From the NCBI GenBank assembly GCA_964023205.1, contig OZ026835.1, forward strand, positions 367,501-431,500: a stretch of DNA of 64,000 nucleotides. The letters run 5' to 3'. The translations under genes and the position numbers were made by a program. The notes below the pieces were generated by a model that was not told the DNA's origin, ran no database searches, and saw only the letters and a program-made list of their open reading frames with translations. Shown piece by piece: positions 13,115 through 48,200 of this stretch (positions are counted from its first letter, which is position 1; each line of letters begins with the position of its first letter). Origin of the DNA: Lutraria lutraria. Its lineage: Eukaryota > Mollusca > Bivalvia > Venerida > Mactridae.

Positions 13115-14260
13115 TATGAAATGTTATTAGGATAAAAATTAATTCATTAGAAAGTTCTTGTTTATATCTATATACATGTATAGTTTTATTTTTGTATATG
13201 CAGCATTGTAAAACAATTAACGACCGGATTAGACACACCTATTTTATGTATTTAACTTGAAAGGGTTCGGAAAATTACTAGTATAATTATACATGTACTT
13301 TGTTCTGTGTGATCTTGTTACATGAATTAAACAATACATACCATTACATATCTATTATTTATAAATATACAATGCACATTATGCTTCAATTATTTGGTGT
13401 AATTCAACATATACAATCTACTAATAGATGGTTTGTATACACTACAGTTCGCTCCTTTTTTCACATAGACATATAGGAAAAATGAAAACTGATCTACAGA
13501 ACTTTGCATGATCGTAGCATATGATAACAGAAACATTTTTAGCCAAAAGAACGGGGGTCACTGAATTTGAATTGTTTTGCGTATTTTAGGTCATTTCAAG
13601 GGCAGGTAATTCACCATAAAGTTATTCACCACAATTTTTAAGTAGCCGACTTCTGTTCGTGTCATCGTGAAATATTTCATGATTTATTAAATAATGTTGT
13701 TTTTTCTATCTTTTCCTATACCAATGCCATATAATTAAAAGATTAAGAATTTTCACTCTCCTATCTTCAACTGAGAAAAGGTAATATTTGCCTGTATATG
13801 TCTAAATGTGTAGCGAACTGTAGCAAATGTCTTTAAGTAAATATGTGAGAGCTGATCAGTTGTTTAGTCAATTAGTGAAGATTTACTATATGAATATCTA
13901 ATATACTACATGTAGTAATAAATTTACATCAATCACATCATTCTCAAAGTGCAAAACTATTGGGGTTTTTTGTTCGAGATAGTGTTCGCATTGTGAAGAT
14001 TCTGTGACCGGATATTCAGCTAGGATACATGTGTTCCGTATAAGATGAAAACTAACATATATAATGTACATACCATGATGTTTTTGTTACTGTCATATAA
14101 GTATATACATTTATCACAGACAAAACTAGTACAAAATACACTTACAAACTACATACATGATACTACATAATCTAACAAGACTACTATTACATACATTCCA
14201 CGTACACGGAGGAAGGGAATTAACTCTGTATGTATACGTTACTATATAATAACTAAGATT
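13115..14260. other. 3' flank of the unknown gene; no further gene seen
   Basis: AT-rich sequence likely holding the 3' UTR of the upstream gene. No second gene or clear repeat is apparent. Confidence 0.5.
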
Positions 14261-14261
14261 G

Positions 14262-14463
14262 GTGTGATCGATGGTCTAATGGTAACGCGCTGGACTACTA
14301 AACGAAAGGTCGTGGGTTCGAAAGTCGGTTCCCCCTTTAGAAACTTCAGGGACGTTTCATAATGTCCGCATCCCAACTACCAAGCCCAGTAATGATACAA
14401 GAAACTCACAAGAAAACGGCAAGACCTGTGTCGGTGCTTACATAAAGATTAAAGAAAGAAAGT
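14262..14463 (+). mobile_element. tRNA-derived SINE
   Basis: The head has an A-box-like TGGTCTAATGGTAACGCG and a B box GGGTTCGAAAGTC at tRNA spacing. A body follows (CCGCATCCCAACTACCAAGC) and the element ends in an A-rich tail (AAAGATTAAAGAAAGAAAG). The cloverleaf is not intact, so this is a SINE, not a tRNA gene. Confidence 0.8.
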
Positions 14464-14825
14464 AAGACTATTCGAAATAAGAGTAGGTAGATCTATGAAT
14501 AAATTATGAATCTATAAATCCCCGGTTCTCCTGAATCACCTCTACTTTCTCTCTATGACGGCTCTGAAATGACTACTACTGTCTAATTGGCCGTTAAACA
14601 TTAGATAAAAAGACAGCCACTATTATAGAAATGAAACAGAAATGCATACAATATTGTAGCTCATTAATTAAGATATTTAAAATTGTTTTCAAGGTTGAGA
14701 TAGAAAAAATCAATGTTACAAATTTGAGTTTCTTGAAGATATATACATGTACATTGTATAAACAAATGAAGCATAGTTATAATAGTCTGGCCAGCATACC
14801 TGCTTAATTACTGATTAATACATAC

Positions 14826-15057
14826 CACAACCATGGCCCAGTGGTTATATGGTGTCCGCCTTCGGAGCGGGAGATCGAAGGTTCGAACTCCAGTGGTGAG
14901 CCGCCAGCTAGTTAAATAATGGTTACCGTAGGTCCATCTCAGCCAGGCACCCGGCAAAACTTTGAGGAGAAGGGATTCGGGAGGAACTGTGCAAACATAA
15001 GACATGTGTCTCATAAGCCAACTTAGTTGGCTTTTTAAATAGGGGTGACACTATAAT
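14826..15057 (+). mobile_element. tRNA-derived SINE
   Basis: The head has TGGCCCAGTGGTTATATGG (A box) and AGGTTCGAACTCC (B box). A GC-richer body follows (CAGGCACCCGGCAAAACTTT). It abuts the Helentron-like element that starts at about 15060. It differs from the SINE at 14262, so two families are present. Confidence 0.8.
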
Positions 15058-15059
15058 AA

Positions 15060-15531
15060 ACTAGAAGCCCAAGGGCAACATGTCGATCCCCCTGTATAGC
15101 CAGCTTGTGATCTTGACCTTTGAACAACAAGTATGGGTTATATTCATGACACATCATTTCATTGAAGTAAACTTTTATACAAATTTATTTCAAAATCCTT
15201 GAATGCAAACAGAAGTCAAAGCCCAGACAAGGAAAGTATAGTTTTATGAAAATCTGGGTGTTGCCCAAGACACATGGTCTTATGGTATTATGGCAAGTCA
15301 TTTTCAAATAATTCAATGCATAAGGGAGACACAGCCCTGACAAGGTGTATAATGATTATTTTTTCTGTTTGACCTCTAAGTGTGACCTTGACGTTTGAGC
15401 TAATGACGGCTGGATCTTGTGCACTGTACACCGACTCATGGTGTTTAACAATTATGCCAAGTTATTTTAAAAAGTGTCAATGCATAAGGGAGATACAGCC
15501 CGGACAAGGATGCGGACGGACACACTAACTA

Positions 15532-15568
<37 letters not shown>

Positions 15569-15611
15569 CACTCACTCACTCACTCACTCAGGCGGGTTCG
15601 ACAACAAAACC
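15060..15611 (+). mobile_element. Helentron-like 'pearl'-type non-autonomous element, short copy
   Basis: It begins CTAGAAGCCCAAGGGCAAC and contains two to three partial core units (CATAAGGGAGA, ACAGCCCGGACAAGG, TGACCTCTAAGTGTGACC). A run of AACT then CACT tetranucleotides follows at 15527-15590, and it ends GGCGGGTTCGACAA. The longer copy at 52208-53456 shares both ends and the core. This architecture (5' end, tandem core, tetranucleotide microsatellite, 3' end) is that of bivalve pearl elements, now viewed as Helentron derivatives. Confidence 0.72.
15527..15590. repeat. AACT/CACT tetranucleotide microsatellite
   Basis: Consecutive AACT repeats give way to CACT repeats inside the pearl-type element. 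The equivalent run in the other copy is at 53343-53392. Confidence 0.95.
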
Positions 15612-16276
15612 TTTACCTTTACATACATGGCCATATTATCAAGCGCTATGTACCTCAGACACATTACTAACAAATTATCAAAACTGTTTTAACCATAGTC
15701 AGAACGTCGTGTACGTGAATACAACCATCATGAACCACTGAAGAAAATCTGAAAGTCTCGTTTCTTCTGTTCCAGCTTTATCAGAGTTAGTTCTCTGTAA
15801 TGTCTAAACACAACCTCACTTCTAAAGTTAAACTCCAATATTAGATCTATATTAAACTGTAAATCACAGGTTGCGACCAGTAAATATGTTCGGTTAGATG
15901 ACGGTTTAACTTGAGGCCGATTGACTTGCTCCCCTGGCTGTGAAATGCTTTAAAAGTGCATGTATCACTGCGTGTAAGTGTTTAATAATAGATCTACGGT
16001 TTATTTTTAAAAAATGTTCAACGTCCGAACTGTCAACAGCATCTTTTAGCTTGACTGTTAACGGAATAAAACGGAAAAGCAGAAACGTCCGGCTTTTAGC
16101 TTTTACTGGAATTTATACAATACTATAGTAGTTATTTCCCTTTGTAACAATTACGACATTTGTAACAATATTTACCTGATTTAACATAAGGTCGAAAACT
16201 TGAAGTTATTTCTTCTGTGAATGTTTTATTTCTCTGATAATCGCGAGTTTCTGTACATAATTAATTATCAACCACA
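15612..16276. other. Region upstream of the CCDC28 start codon
   Basis: It should hold the promoter and 5' UTR of the CCDC28 gene. I see no convincing TATA box or other defined element and no other gene. Confidence 0.4.
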
Positions 16277-38714
<22,438 letters not shown>

Positions 38715-39803
38715 GATACTCATGTCCTTGATAACATGTGTCTTACTATCCATCTACAACTAGAACCAATATGCCTTTCAAGAATTTCACAGAATTGCGT
38801 GTCTCATGGACGAGTGTTTGATGGAATTCTAGTGAGAGCCTTCTCCTGGAACTAGAGGAAATCTTGTTGTGTCTACAAATGAGGATCGCTGTATTCTTTG
38901 CTTACACATGTATATCCAAATCTTTACATGTTGATATTATTTATCTATTTATTTGTAATCCACAGTCAGCTGCTTGCATGCATTGTTGTTCTATCTAAAT
39001 ATTGTAACATTGAAATATTTGCCCATTAAAGCTATTTAAGGGTAAATTGAGACAATTGTTGGATTGACTTAAGACCAGTCTATAAGTTCTACAACAAGAC
39101 ACAGAAAACTGTTTGGTATATCTACACAGTACATTATATCTAAACAGTACATTATAACTACATGAACAATATTTTTTGAATTCTGACATTTTTAAAGCCT
39201 TGGTCAAGGTCTGAGGTAATTTATTTACAGACTAGTGACCACTTGCCAAATAATCTGGATATTTTAATGCATAATCTTTTGTTTCACATCAAGCATAGTG
39301 TATAATTTCAGTGATTATTTATCACAATATTTACTACCTTATATGGGCAGTTTCCCCTAGCAAAGTTTTCTTCATTTTCCTTCTAAAATGGTCAGAAATT
39401 TCCCCAGACAAGAAGTGTTTTCCATGTGATCATGTAAAAAGAAGAAAAATATAACAGTTTTTGCACCATTGTCACCAATTACAGTGTAGTAATATTTATG
39501 ATTTAAACAACTAAATAATCACATATTCCATAGAAAATAAATGTTATTATATATTTCCCATTTTGAAATTGTAGTGAGTAAATATTGGGAAAAAATCGCT
39601 GAATTTTAGGCTTAGATTTTGAACAATCAAAATTCAGAAACTTGAATCCTACACTGATGGTGTTATTTGCTTTGAGTGATTAGTCAATAATTTTACAGAT
39701 TTTAATCAATAGATCATATAAATTTATTTAAAGTATTATTCTCTTGTATGACTTTGTCACACTATTGTTAGTAAAGGTATATACTGTACTTGGTTTGACT
39801 TTA
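38715..39803 (+). other. Probable CCDC28 3' UTR
   Basis: AT-rich, without open frames or splice structure. Several AATAAA motifs occur downstream (about 39535, 40610), so the transcript end cannot be fixed. Confidence 0.5.
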
Positions 39804-40066
39804 TGCCCCCGCTATTCGAAATAGTGAAAGGGCATTAAGTGTAACCCCTGTCCGTCCTTCTGTCCGTTCAAATTTTGGTTTCTGAGCGTTAGCTCTAGAA
39901 ATATTTTATGGACTGGTTTCATATTATACATGGCAGTTTATAATAATGAGATACAGGTCAAGTTTGATTTCCATTAAAATCCAAACATTTTCACTGGAGT
40001 TATGGCCCCTTTTGTACTTTGCTTTCAGCGGGAGCATTCGTGTCATCTGGACACATTTCTAGTTAT
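39804..40066 (+). repeat. Dispersed repeat (Helentron-like end pair)
   Basis: Starts ATGCCCCCGCTATTCGAAAT, contains TGTCCGTCCTTCTGTCCGTT and ends GGGAGCATTCGTGTCATCTG. The GC-richer block has abrupt edges in AT-rich DNA. The organisation resembles the other Helentron-like families here. Confidence 0.55.
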
Positions 40067-42120
40067 ATGTGATGTGAATATATAGAATATTATTAACCAG
40101 TATGTAATTTAGCAGCATTTTGAATTCCAAATATTTGTTAACCATTGATTGTACTTTCTATAAAAAGCACTTTTATTGAGAATTCCTTGTAAATCAATAA
40201 TAGTTAGCTTAATATACCCTAGTTCAAATGTCAGTTCAGACAGTTCATATAAATTTATCTGTTTGTAGTGCTGCAGACCAAGTATAGTTTTGGTTTAGTT
40301 TAATATTTTATTTTTTGGGGTATTTTCTTTAAGTATGCCTATAATAGTTATTTTCCCTGCCTAGTCAACATGGTCTTGAAATAGACTGAATTAGTTTATA
40401 CTCAAACTATCTGAAAACGGCTTCTGATACTATGTTGTGCATTTCTATAATGATTTCAAAACAAGTTCAAAATATCATTACAGAAATACTCACAAATAAC
40501 ATAGATACTATTTTGTGATTTGCCTCATATACACCTGAATAATACTTTATATCTTGCATAAAACAGATCATATATTTCATTTGTATCGATTTAAGAAAAA
40601 CTAGTGCAATAAAGAGCAAATATTTATATGTTCATGTATTTGGTGCACTGCATTTGAAAAAATATTTTTCATTTTTGTTATTTTGTCATGGTTATAGTAG
40701 CTATGTGAAAATTATATTTACAAGTTAAAGGATAGACTTTAATGTTTGGACATCATGTACAATGATTACAAATGTATGCTGAGAATAGCGTATGTATGTA
40801 CAGAAAATGTCGTAAAGAGAACTTACATTTATCTAATGATATCAATGATGTTTCTTATGTTGGGCTTATAGGGTAAAACTTTGTTATTCTGTGTATAATT
40901 GTATTCTATGTGTGCAAATTGTATTATGTTATTAAGAATTTGTAATTTTTGCATTGCTTTGAAAATCCATTTTAACATAAATTATATTAACACATTGGCT
41001 ATTTTAAATCCATTTGAACATGTATTAATAGATTTACTATTTAAATCCATTTTAACAAATGTTAATACATTTACTACATTCCTAGTTAATTCCATTTCTT
41101 ATTCTACAAGAATAACATTTTGTCTTCACATGTTAATATTTGTGTATTTTTATCAAGTGGACTTAGATAGGTTATGTTATTGAATGTATGTAAATCAAGG
41201 ACCCATGTATGTGAGGTAATTATACTGAAGATATTACATGTACATCCAAAGTTAATGTCTGCCATGTATTAGAATTATATAAACAAATAGTCGTCAGTTT
41301 GTGTTGAGTAAAAGTTACCAAATCTTCATCCTTTTAGAAGTTAAGAAAATAATGGATTGATTAAATAAATTCATATGAATTGTAGAAACATCAAATTTAT
41401 TTGTTTTCTATTAGAAGACAGTTTATTTTTTCATTTAGATCACTAAAATAAACAACACATTATCATGTATCGCAACACTGAACAGAAAACAGCAGTGGCC
41501 TTATCTGTTTTTACTAATCATCCATTCCATCGTTCCACATTCTTGACTTCATTTGAAGTTTACATGGATTTACCTCTACCAGCAGGTCCAATGATTTTAT
41601 TGATATTGTAATAAATATTATCACAGCACAATTCAGATCTGAGAATTGTCAATTTTACTTAAAATGTAGTTTTAAAATAATCCTCACTAACGTGGAAATA
41701 TTGTCATTGATTTAATCTCTTATCAGTAGGCACCAAATAGTTCATTTGTCTATTTTTGCTCACTTTTATGTATATATACAAAGAAATAAATCAGAAAAAT
41801 ACTATGAGTTTATATTACTTATTGGCATACAGGTGTTTCTACCTTACTTGTCTATCAATTACCCAAAGCCTCACTAAAGACGTTAACTGAATTGTCCAAT
41901 ATTTTGTGTTACGTTGTATGAATCCATTAAATGGCTGTAGTATTAACGGGGAACAAGATTTTGTCACAAGTAATACATTAAATGATCAGACAGTTGCATG
42001 ACTTGACATTTTACAAGAAATGAAATATTTCACGTGTGAAAATTCCAATTAGAGAATTTAATAATGTGAAAGTACCTACCTACAAATAAGCATTGTCATT
42101 ACCAAACATAAAAACAATCT
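40067..42120. other. AT-rich intergenic or 3' UTR sequence between converging genes
   Basis: Lies between the CCDC28 3' end and the MED14 3' end. No exon or repeat with defined ends was seen. Confidence 0.5.
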
Positions 42121-42123
42121 CAT

Positions 42124-42129
42124 TTTATT
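42124..42129 (-). terminator. Candidate MED14 polyadenylation signal (AATAAA)
   Basis: AATAAA on the minus strand about 395 nt downstream of the MED14 stop codon, the nearest canonical signal I found. No cleavage-site evidence is available. Confidence 0.45.
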
Positions 42130-42523
42130 TGTGGCGACATTTATTACAGTTTATATACATCAGATATTCTTTCAAGTCCCTTAAACATTGCAGTGTCAAC
42201 GTGGTTACTATGTACAAGTTTTGTTCCATAATGCACATTCAGATTTACATGAAATGCTTCCTCTAACATTGCTGTCCATGTAAAAAATATAGCACTAATT
42301 GTTTTATCAACAAAAGTTAGATATGTTGACTCACATTAAACAAACATCTTGCTTTTGATAAAACATAGCAATAATAAAGAACTTAGAATGTGGGACAACA
42401 TCCATCCAGCAGAATAGATCATGCAGTAAGATCACAGCAAAACCAAATAATTATAACATGTGCTTAGCGGAGATACTTATTGTCCAATCATCTGATTCAT
42501 ACACATTTAACACGGCAAGATTC

Positions 42524-45209
42524 TCATGATGGTAATACAAGATTAGTCAACAACTCTCTAACAGCTGGGTAGATTGCACAATCAGCATTAGGATGAAATC
42601 TTTCCATGAATCGTTTCAACTGTTGAGAGACATGCTGTAAGTTGGCATTAGGCAAAGTGGGTCCTTTCTCTACTAGAGTGATGGTGTTTTCATGTATGTT
42701 GTACAGTAAGGGGATGGTGATTGTTTGGTCCGGGGCTTGCTGGGGCTGGCCCTGGGGTCCTTGAGGCATTGGAGCGTTAATCCTTGTCAGTTGTAACTGA
42801 AATGTAGACAAATAGGAATCATCACAAAAAGTTAAAATCTGTTTATTCTTAATGGAGCAAGTTTTCAAGGATGCAAATTGCAAGTTATCATTTCTTCAAG
42901 GTATTAGTGTGCTGGACTTATAACCCGGTAATTTGAGTTGCCTCGACAAAAATTTGACAAAAAAGTCATTTTCCCCGTATGTGGAGTGGTTGCTGGCTCG
43001 TTGTGGAAAGTTAGTACTGGTAAAAATACAGTCCATGAAAACTGGTTAGATGAACCAGCCAGCTTATATACTGGTAACTGTAACAACAGTGTTAAAAGAG
43101 TTACCTACCATAAGAATCATCTTCTGTACCACAACAATAGCAGGGGTACCTGCTGGAGCCATGTGAGCATACGCTGGAGGTACAGTCAACAATAACTGTA
43201 CTGACCACTTCAAATTTCTATCCTGATTTGGCATCTGAAGTATGCAGAAATGTACACAATCAAACTGTTAGTCATAAAAATAAATATAAAACAAAAACAC
43301 TTATATACTTAAAAATTTACACGAAAATCATGAATAAAGAACCGTAACAGAAGAGTTGAGCAAATAAAGCACAATGAATTTAATGTTCATATTATCTGAC
43401 TTAACAACACATACTGATTTCAAGAAATAAGTTCAAGCAATTTGGAAATGTCCACCTTAAACAATAGAGAGATCTGCACAGGAGTATTAGGATAAAAAGA
43501 GAACAGTTAGTAACTTACTAATTCTAATCTCATGATTTGTATAACATCCTTCAGGATTCTTGGTTGTGCTTTCAGTAATCTAGCAAACGCTGTCAGAGAG
43601 TTGGACTTGTATGGTGGGCATGCAACCTATAGAAAGTATAAATAAATAGAATATAACACTTCAAGGAAACACTGTTGAAACACAAGGACTGAGATGTCAC
43701 TTACAAAACTACAATCTCAAACAACATCACCAACAATATTAAGCCTACATTCCTTCTAGTTAATAAACTGTACATTTAAGAACCTTCATAATAATACTTG
43801 TTAAGTCTAAGGCATAGCACATACTAGTGTCAATATTGAACTTATCAAAAAATGCCAAAAGTTAGCCTTGCCAATTTAAAGACATACAGTAGAACAAATA
43901 AAACAATACTGTCAACACAAGAAAGTTTTGTACAAACCTTATAATCAAAATATCTCTCAAATATCTGTATCTCTTCCTGGGACCATTGTTCCTTATACTC
44001 TGTGAATAAAACAGAACATAGATATATAAATTCTATATAGCAATATAAAACACATAAAATATGTCGAAAAAGAACTTACTAAATGTGAAACATAATCGAA
44101 ACAATATGATAATTTAAACTATCATGCATCTTTGCTTAGGTCTCTTTTAATCCAATAATTGCCTTTGTTACCTTTTTATTTTATACAAAATATTGTTAAT
44201 ATTGTCATACTGTTAAGTTGTCACTTCCAATCATATTGTTTTCAGGGCTTACTTCTATATAAAAGATAATGACATGAAATACTACATGAGTATCATACCA
44301 GGTAATGGTTGTATCTTCATATGTAATGACTGTAAAGTTGATGTATTCAGTGATACACGGAACTGTAAAGTCTCAGCTTTAAACACATTAACACCAGGTT
44401 CATTGGCTTGAATATTTGTCAGCTAAAATAAAATCATCAACAGTTAATCATTCTATACCAATTGACAGTAAGATAAAATAAACATCAAATAAGCCATTGT
44501 CTGGCATGAATCATGTAAGAACTAGAAAGCCCAATGGTTGGAAAAGGCAGATTAAGTCCTTTAAAATAACCATGACTGATGTAGGCTAGCACAGAAACAT
44601 CACATGATAAATGCTTGTATATATGAGAGATATTAAACAGACTGTTAGTGATATTATTTATCTTCAATGTATCAAATCATATCTAAAACTAACAATATAA
44701 ACTGAACACGTTTATCTGTTTTTTAATGGCCCATTAGACAGCTTCAGGTATCAGAGCCACCCTGGAGAGAGGGGTTAGATCTATATCCCTAATCTTATTT
44801 CATATAGTTCTCCTGATTCATTATCGTGCCAGTTATAAAGCACTGATACAAATCTCATCCATATCTTGTGATTTTCTAAACACAGCACTGGGCACAGTAG
44901 TTGGGATGAGAACACTGGAATTACATCCCTGAAATATTGGAAGAATAAAAGCTAACTAAACAAGTTTATACTTTAAACATACACAAACAGATCTACTCAC
45001 ATGTTTTTCTTGACCAAAGGACCTAACAATGTGTCGTCTGATGAAATTACAGCCAAGGAATCGTTCTAATGGTGACAGAGCAACATGTATAGGTAGTTGT
45101 TGAAGTGTGGTAGGTTTAAGTAGGTTATCAAATGCTTCGTGTGATAACAAAGTAGGTGTTGAAGCCGCCCAGGCTCTCTGTGGTAATGTACGGGATGGTG
45201 GACTCATTA
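42524..45209 (-). CDS. MED14: MED14 exons 30-35: C-terminal domain
   Basis: About 300 residues. They read [112 protein letters not shown] and [18 protein letters not shown] before TGA. This matches the human C-terminus, which contacts tail-module subunits. In the human protein the end is a few residues longer. Confidence 0.95.
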
Positions 45210-48200
45210 CTGTAAAAAAGATATTGTATAATACTGCAGGTGTAATATGAGTAGTATATAAGACGTAGGTCAATTCTTACTTTCTTAGATATTTGTTCAA
45301 CTACCAACTATAAACAATTAACTTTGAATCAACTACATTGGATCAATCATGGGAACAGAAATAAATTTGATCAAATACTTTCCAATGCTAAGAAATCACC
45401 ATACAACAAGAGGGCTGAAAGTGGTGCCAACACTCGTCTGTTCACTGCCTCAGTGCGATCTATCCACCTATGAAGTTTCATGTTGCTACCTCTTATAGTT
45501 TCTGAGTTATGAGCTACATTAAAGTTTTTGCACAACGCAGAAGCTGACGGCACAATGATCACAATAGCTTGACTTCTTCTTTGAAAACAGACAAACTAAA
45601 ACTCAAGGGAAAGAACAAACCTGATGATTTAGCATGATCGTCTTTAAGCTGTGTTTGTGGAGAATGTAGAGTAGGATGTCCAGGGGAGGCAGCCATACCA
45701 TGACGTGACACAGGGGAGGGACCCTGTATGGATGGTGAGTTAGGCCAATTTCTCTGTCCTGGTGAAGGCATAGCTAGACTAGTGTTGGGATATGGTGATC
45801 CACTGTCCCCCATACCTGTATAAGTAAATTATACAATAAGCTGTCGAAAATTTATGTATAATAATTGTGACTTCAGAGTGATTCAAATTTTACAATTCCA
45901 GAATAATGGCATTTAAGTTGCATTGTTTGTTTGTTTCATCGAGTTTTACTGCCCTTTTCAAAAGTCAGAGTTATATACGGACAGTTCACCAAACCATCGT
46001 TCCTGGGAAGAACCAATACTAGACTTCCATCCTCTGTAAGCAACTGCCTACTTTCTCACACAAAGAGATTTAAGTTGCATAGACACTATTTCAATTGATA
46101 GATGAAGCAAGTATTAACACAAATAAATGTAGAGAAGACAAACAAACACCATACAATACAACAAATGTTTCAGCATCTGTCAAACAAGAGGGCCAAGATG
46201 GCCCTATATCGCTCACATGTCAATCACTGCTCAATCATTAAAACATTGTTTTGAACCGGTCACCTAGTTTTTGACCCCAGATGACCCATGTTAGAACTTG
46301 TCCTACATATGAAAAGGACAAACATTCTAACAAAATTTGGTGAAGATCCAAACAAAACCATGAAAACTACAGCATAGACAATGTTTTCCTAAGATTTGAC
46401 CTGATGACCCAGTTTTTTACCCTGGCTGACCCATGTTCAACCTTGACCCACATATCATTGAAGCAAACATTCTGACAAGGTTTGATGAAGATCCAATCAA
46501 AACTGTGACATCTACAGTGTTAACAAAGTTTTCCTAAGATTTGACCTGGTGACCTAGTTTTTGACCCCAGATGACCCATATTTGTACTTGTCCTTAATAT
46601 CATTAAGATGACAAAGTTTAATGAAAATCCAACAATAACTGTGAAATCTATAGCGTTAACATGGTTTTTCATAATATTTGACCTAGCGACCTAGTTTTTG
46701 ACCCAAGATGACCCATGTTCAAACTTGTCCAAGATATTATGAAGACAAACATTCTGACAAGGTCTCATGATGATCCAATCAAAACAGTGACTTCTAGAGT
46801 GTTCACAAGGTTTTCCAGCAATTTGCCCTAGTGACCTAGTTTTATTACGGAAATGACCCATTATCAAACTTGACCTACATATTATTGAAATAAACATTCT
46901 GACAAAGTTTCATGAAGATCCAATCAAAACAGTGATTTCTAAAGTGTTCACAAGGTTTTCCCTTATTTGGCCCTGGTGACCTAGTTTTTTTACCCCAAAA
47001 GGCCCAATATCGAACTCGTCCAAGATTTTGTCAATATTAACGTTCTGACCCAGTTTTGCTAAAATTGGGCTAAAAATGTGGCCCCTAGTGTATTCACAAC
47101 ATAAAGTTTGACGACGCACGACGCCGGACGGAGACTGATCCTAAAAAAGAATTCCATTAAATACTGTAGTTTGTAAGACTCTGATTAATTGATATTTAAC
47201 AGTTAACTATGGTTGATTTAATCTACAAAAGGAATGAAATTAAACATACATGATAATTATGTTTCAGTATTCTGATAGTGTTAGAAGTTGTAGATAAAGT
47301 AAGTAAGTTCACTGACCTTGTGGACTAATAAATGAGCTGGCAGGTGACTGCATGTGGATACCTAGTGAACTTGGAGACGGTGCAGGAACAAATGATCCAG
47401 GTGAAGGAACATGTAGTTGTGGATTACCAGGAGATCCTGCGAGGATGTTACCTGGTGACGGTGTACCAATAAATGTAGACGGTGATGGTGCAATCTGATG
47501 AAACAAAAATATCAGCATACAGTGTACACAAATAATGTAAGTTTTCTATTAAAATCAGTAACATTATACAGTTAATGTTCAAAATGATTTCCCGCCATAA
47601 AATATCTAACTAAAACAGCTATTTTGCTTTTTCCATTTTTTTTTATCACTTTAATACCAGAACTATTTTATTGCAATGAATCTACTTGAAACTTTGGAGA
47701 TAATTTAAGTTGTAGTCAACTGTCTAAGAATCCTGTGACAGAAATTTGGCTCATGTAAGTAATTAGTAAGTATATTTATATAATCTATAATAGAATTTAG
47801 GCAAGTGTGTCCTTTTTTGCTTAAGATAGTAGGTTTAATAACTCTGTAACTAAGGAAATACATGAACAAGAGTGACATGAGTGGTGCCAACGCTTGTCTC
47901 AGTGAGATCTATCCACCTACAAAGGTTCAAGTAGCTACATATATCAAGCTATTGAGTTATCAGCTACATTACAGTTTTTGCACAATGCTGACGTATATGC
48001 AGACGCTGCAGTGATTACAATAACTCAACTTTTTTTTGAAATATATATAAGTAATCAATAAACTGCAGTCCTAGTTATAATATAACAGAATTCTTGGGCA
48101 ACTTTGATTATAAATAAAACAACTATACTTACATCAGTCCTAGTTCTAGATCCTGGTGAGCCTGTAGACTGGTGAGATTGTGACATACTAAATACATCCA

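Noticed and set aside
46691..47119. Minus-strand frames of about 70 codons in the tandem repeat
   Set aside because: They are read-through of the 140-bp repeat units.
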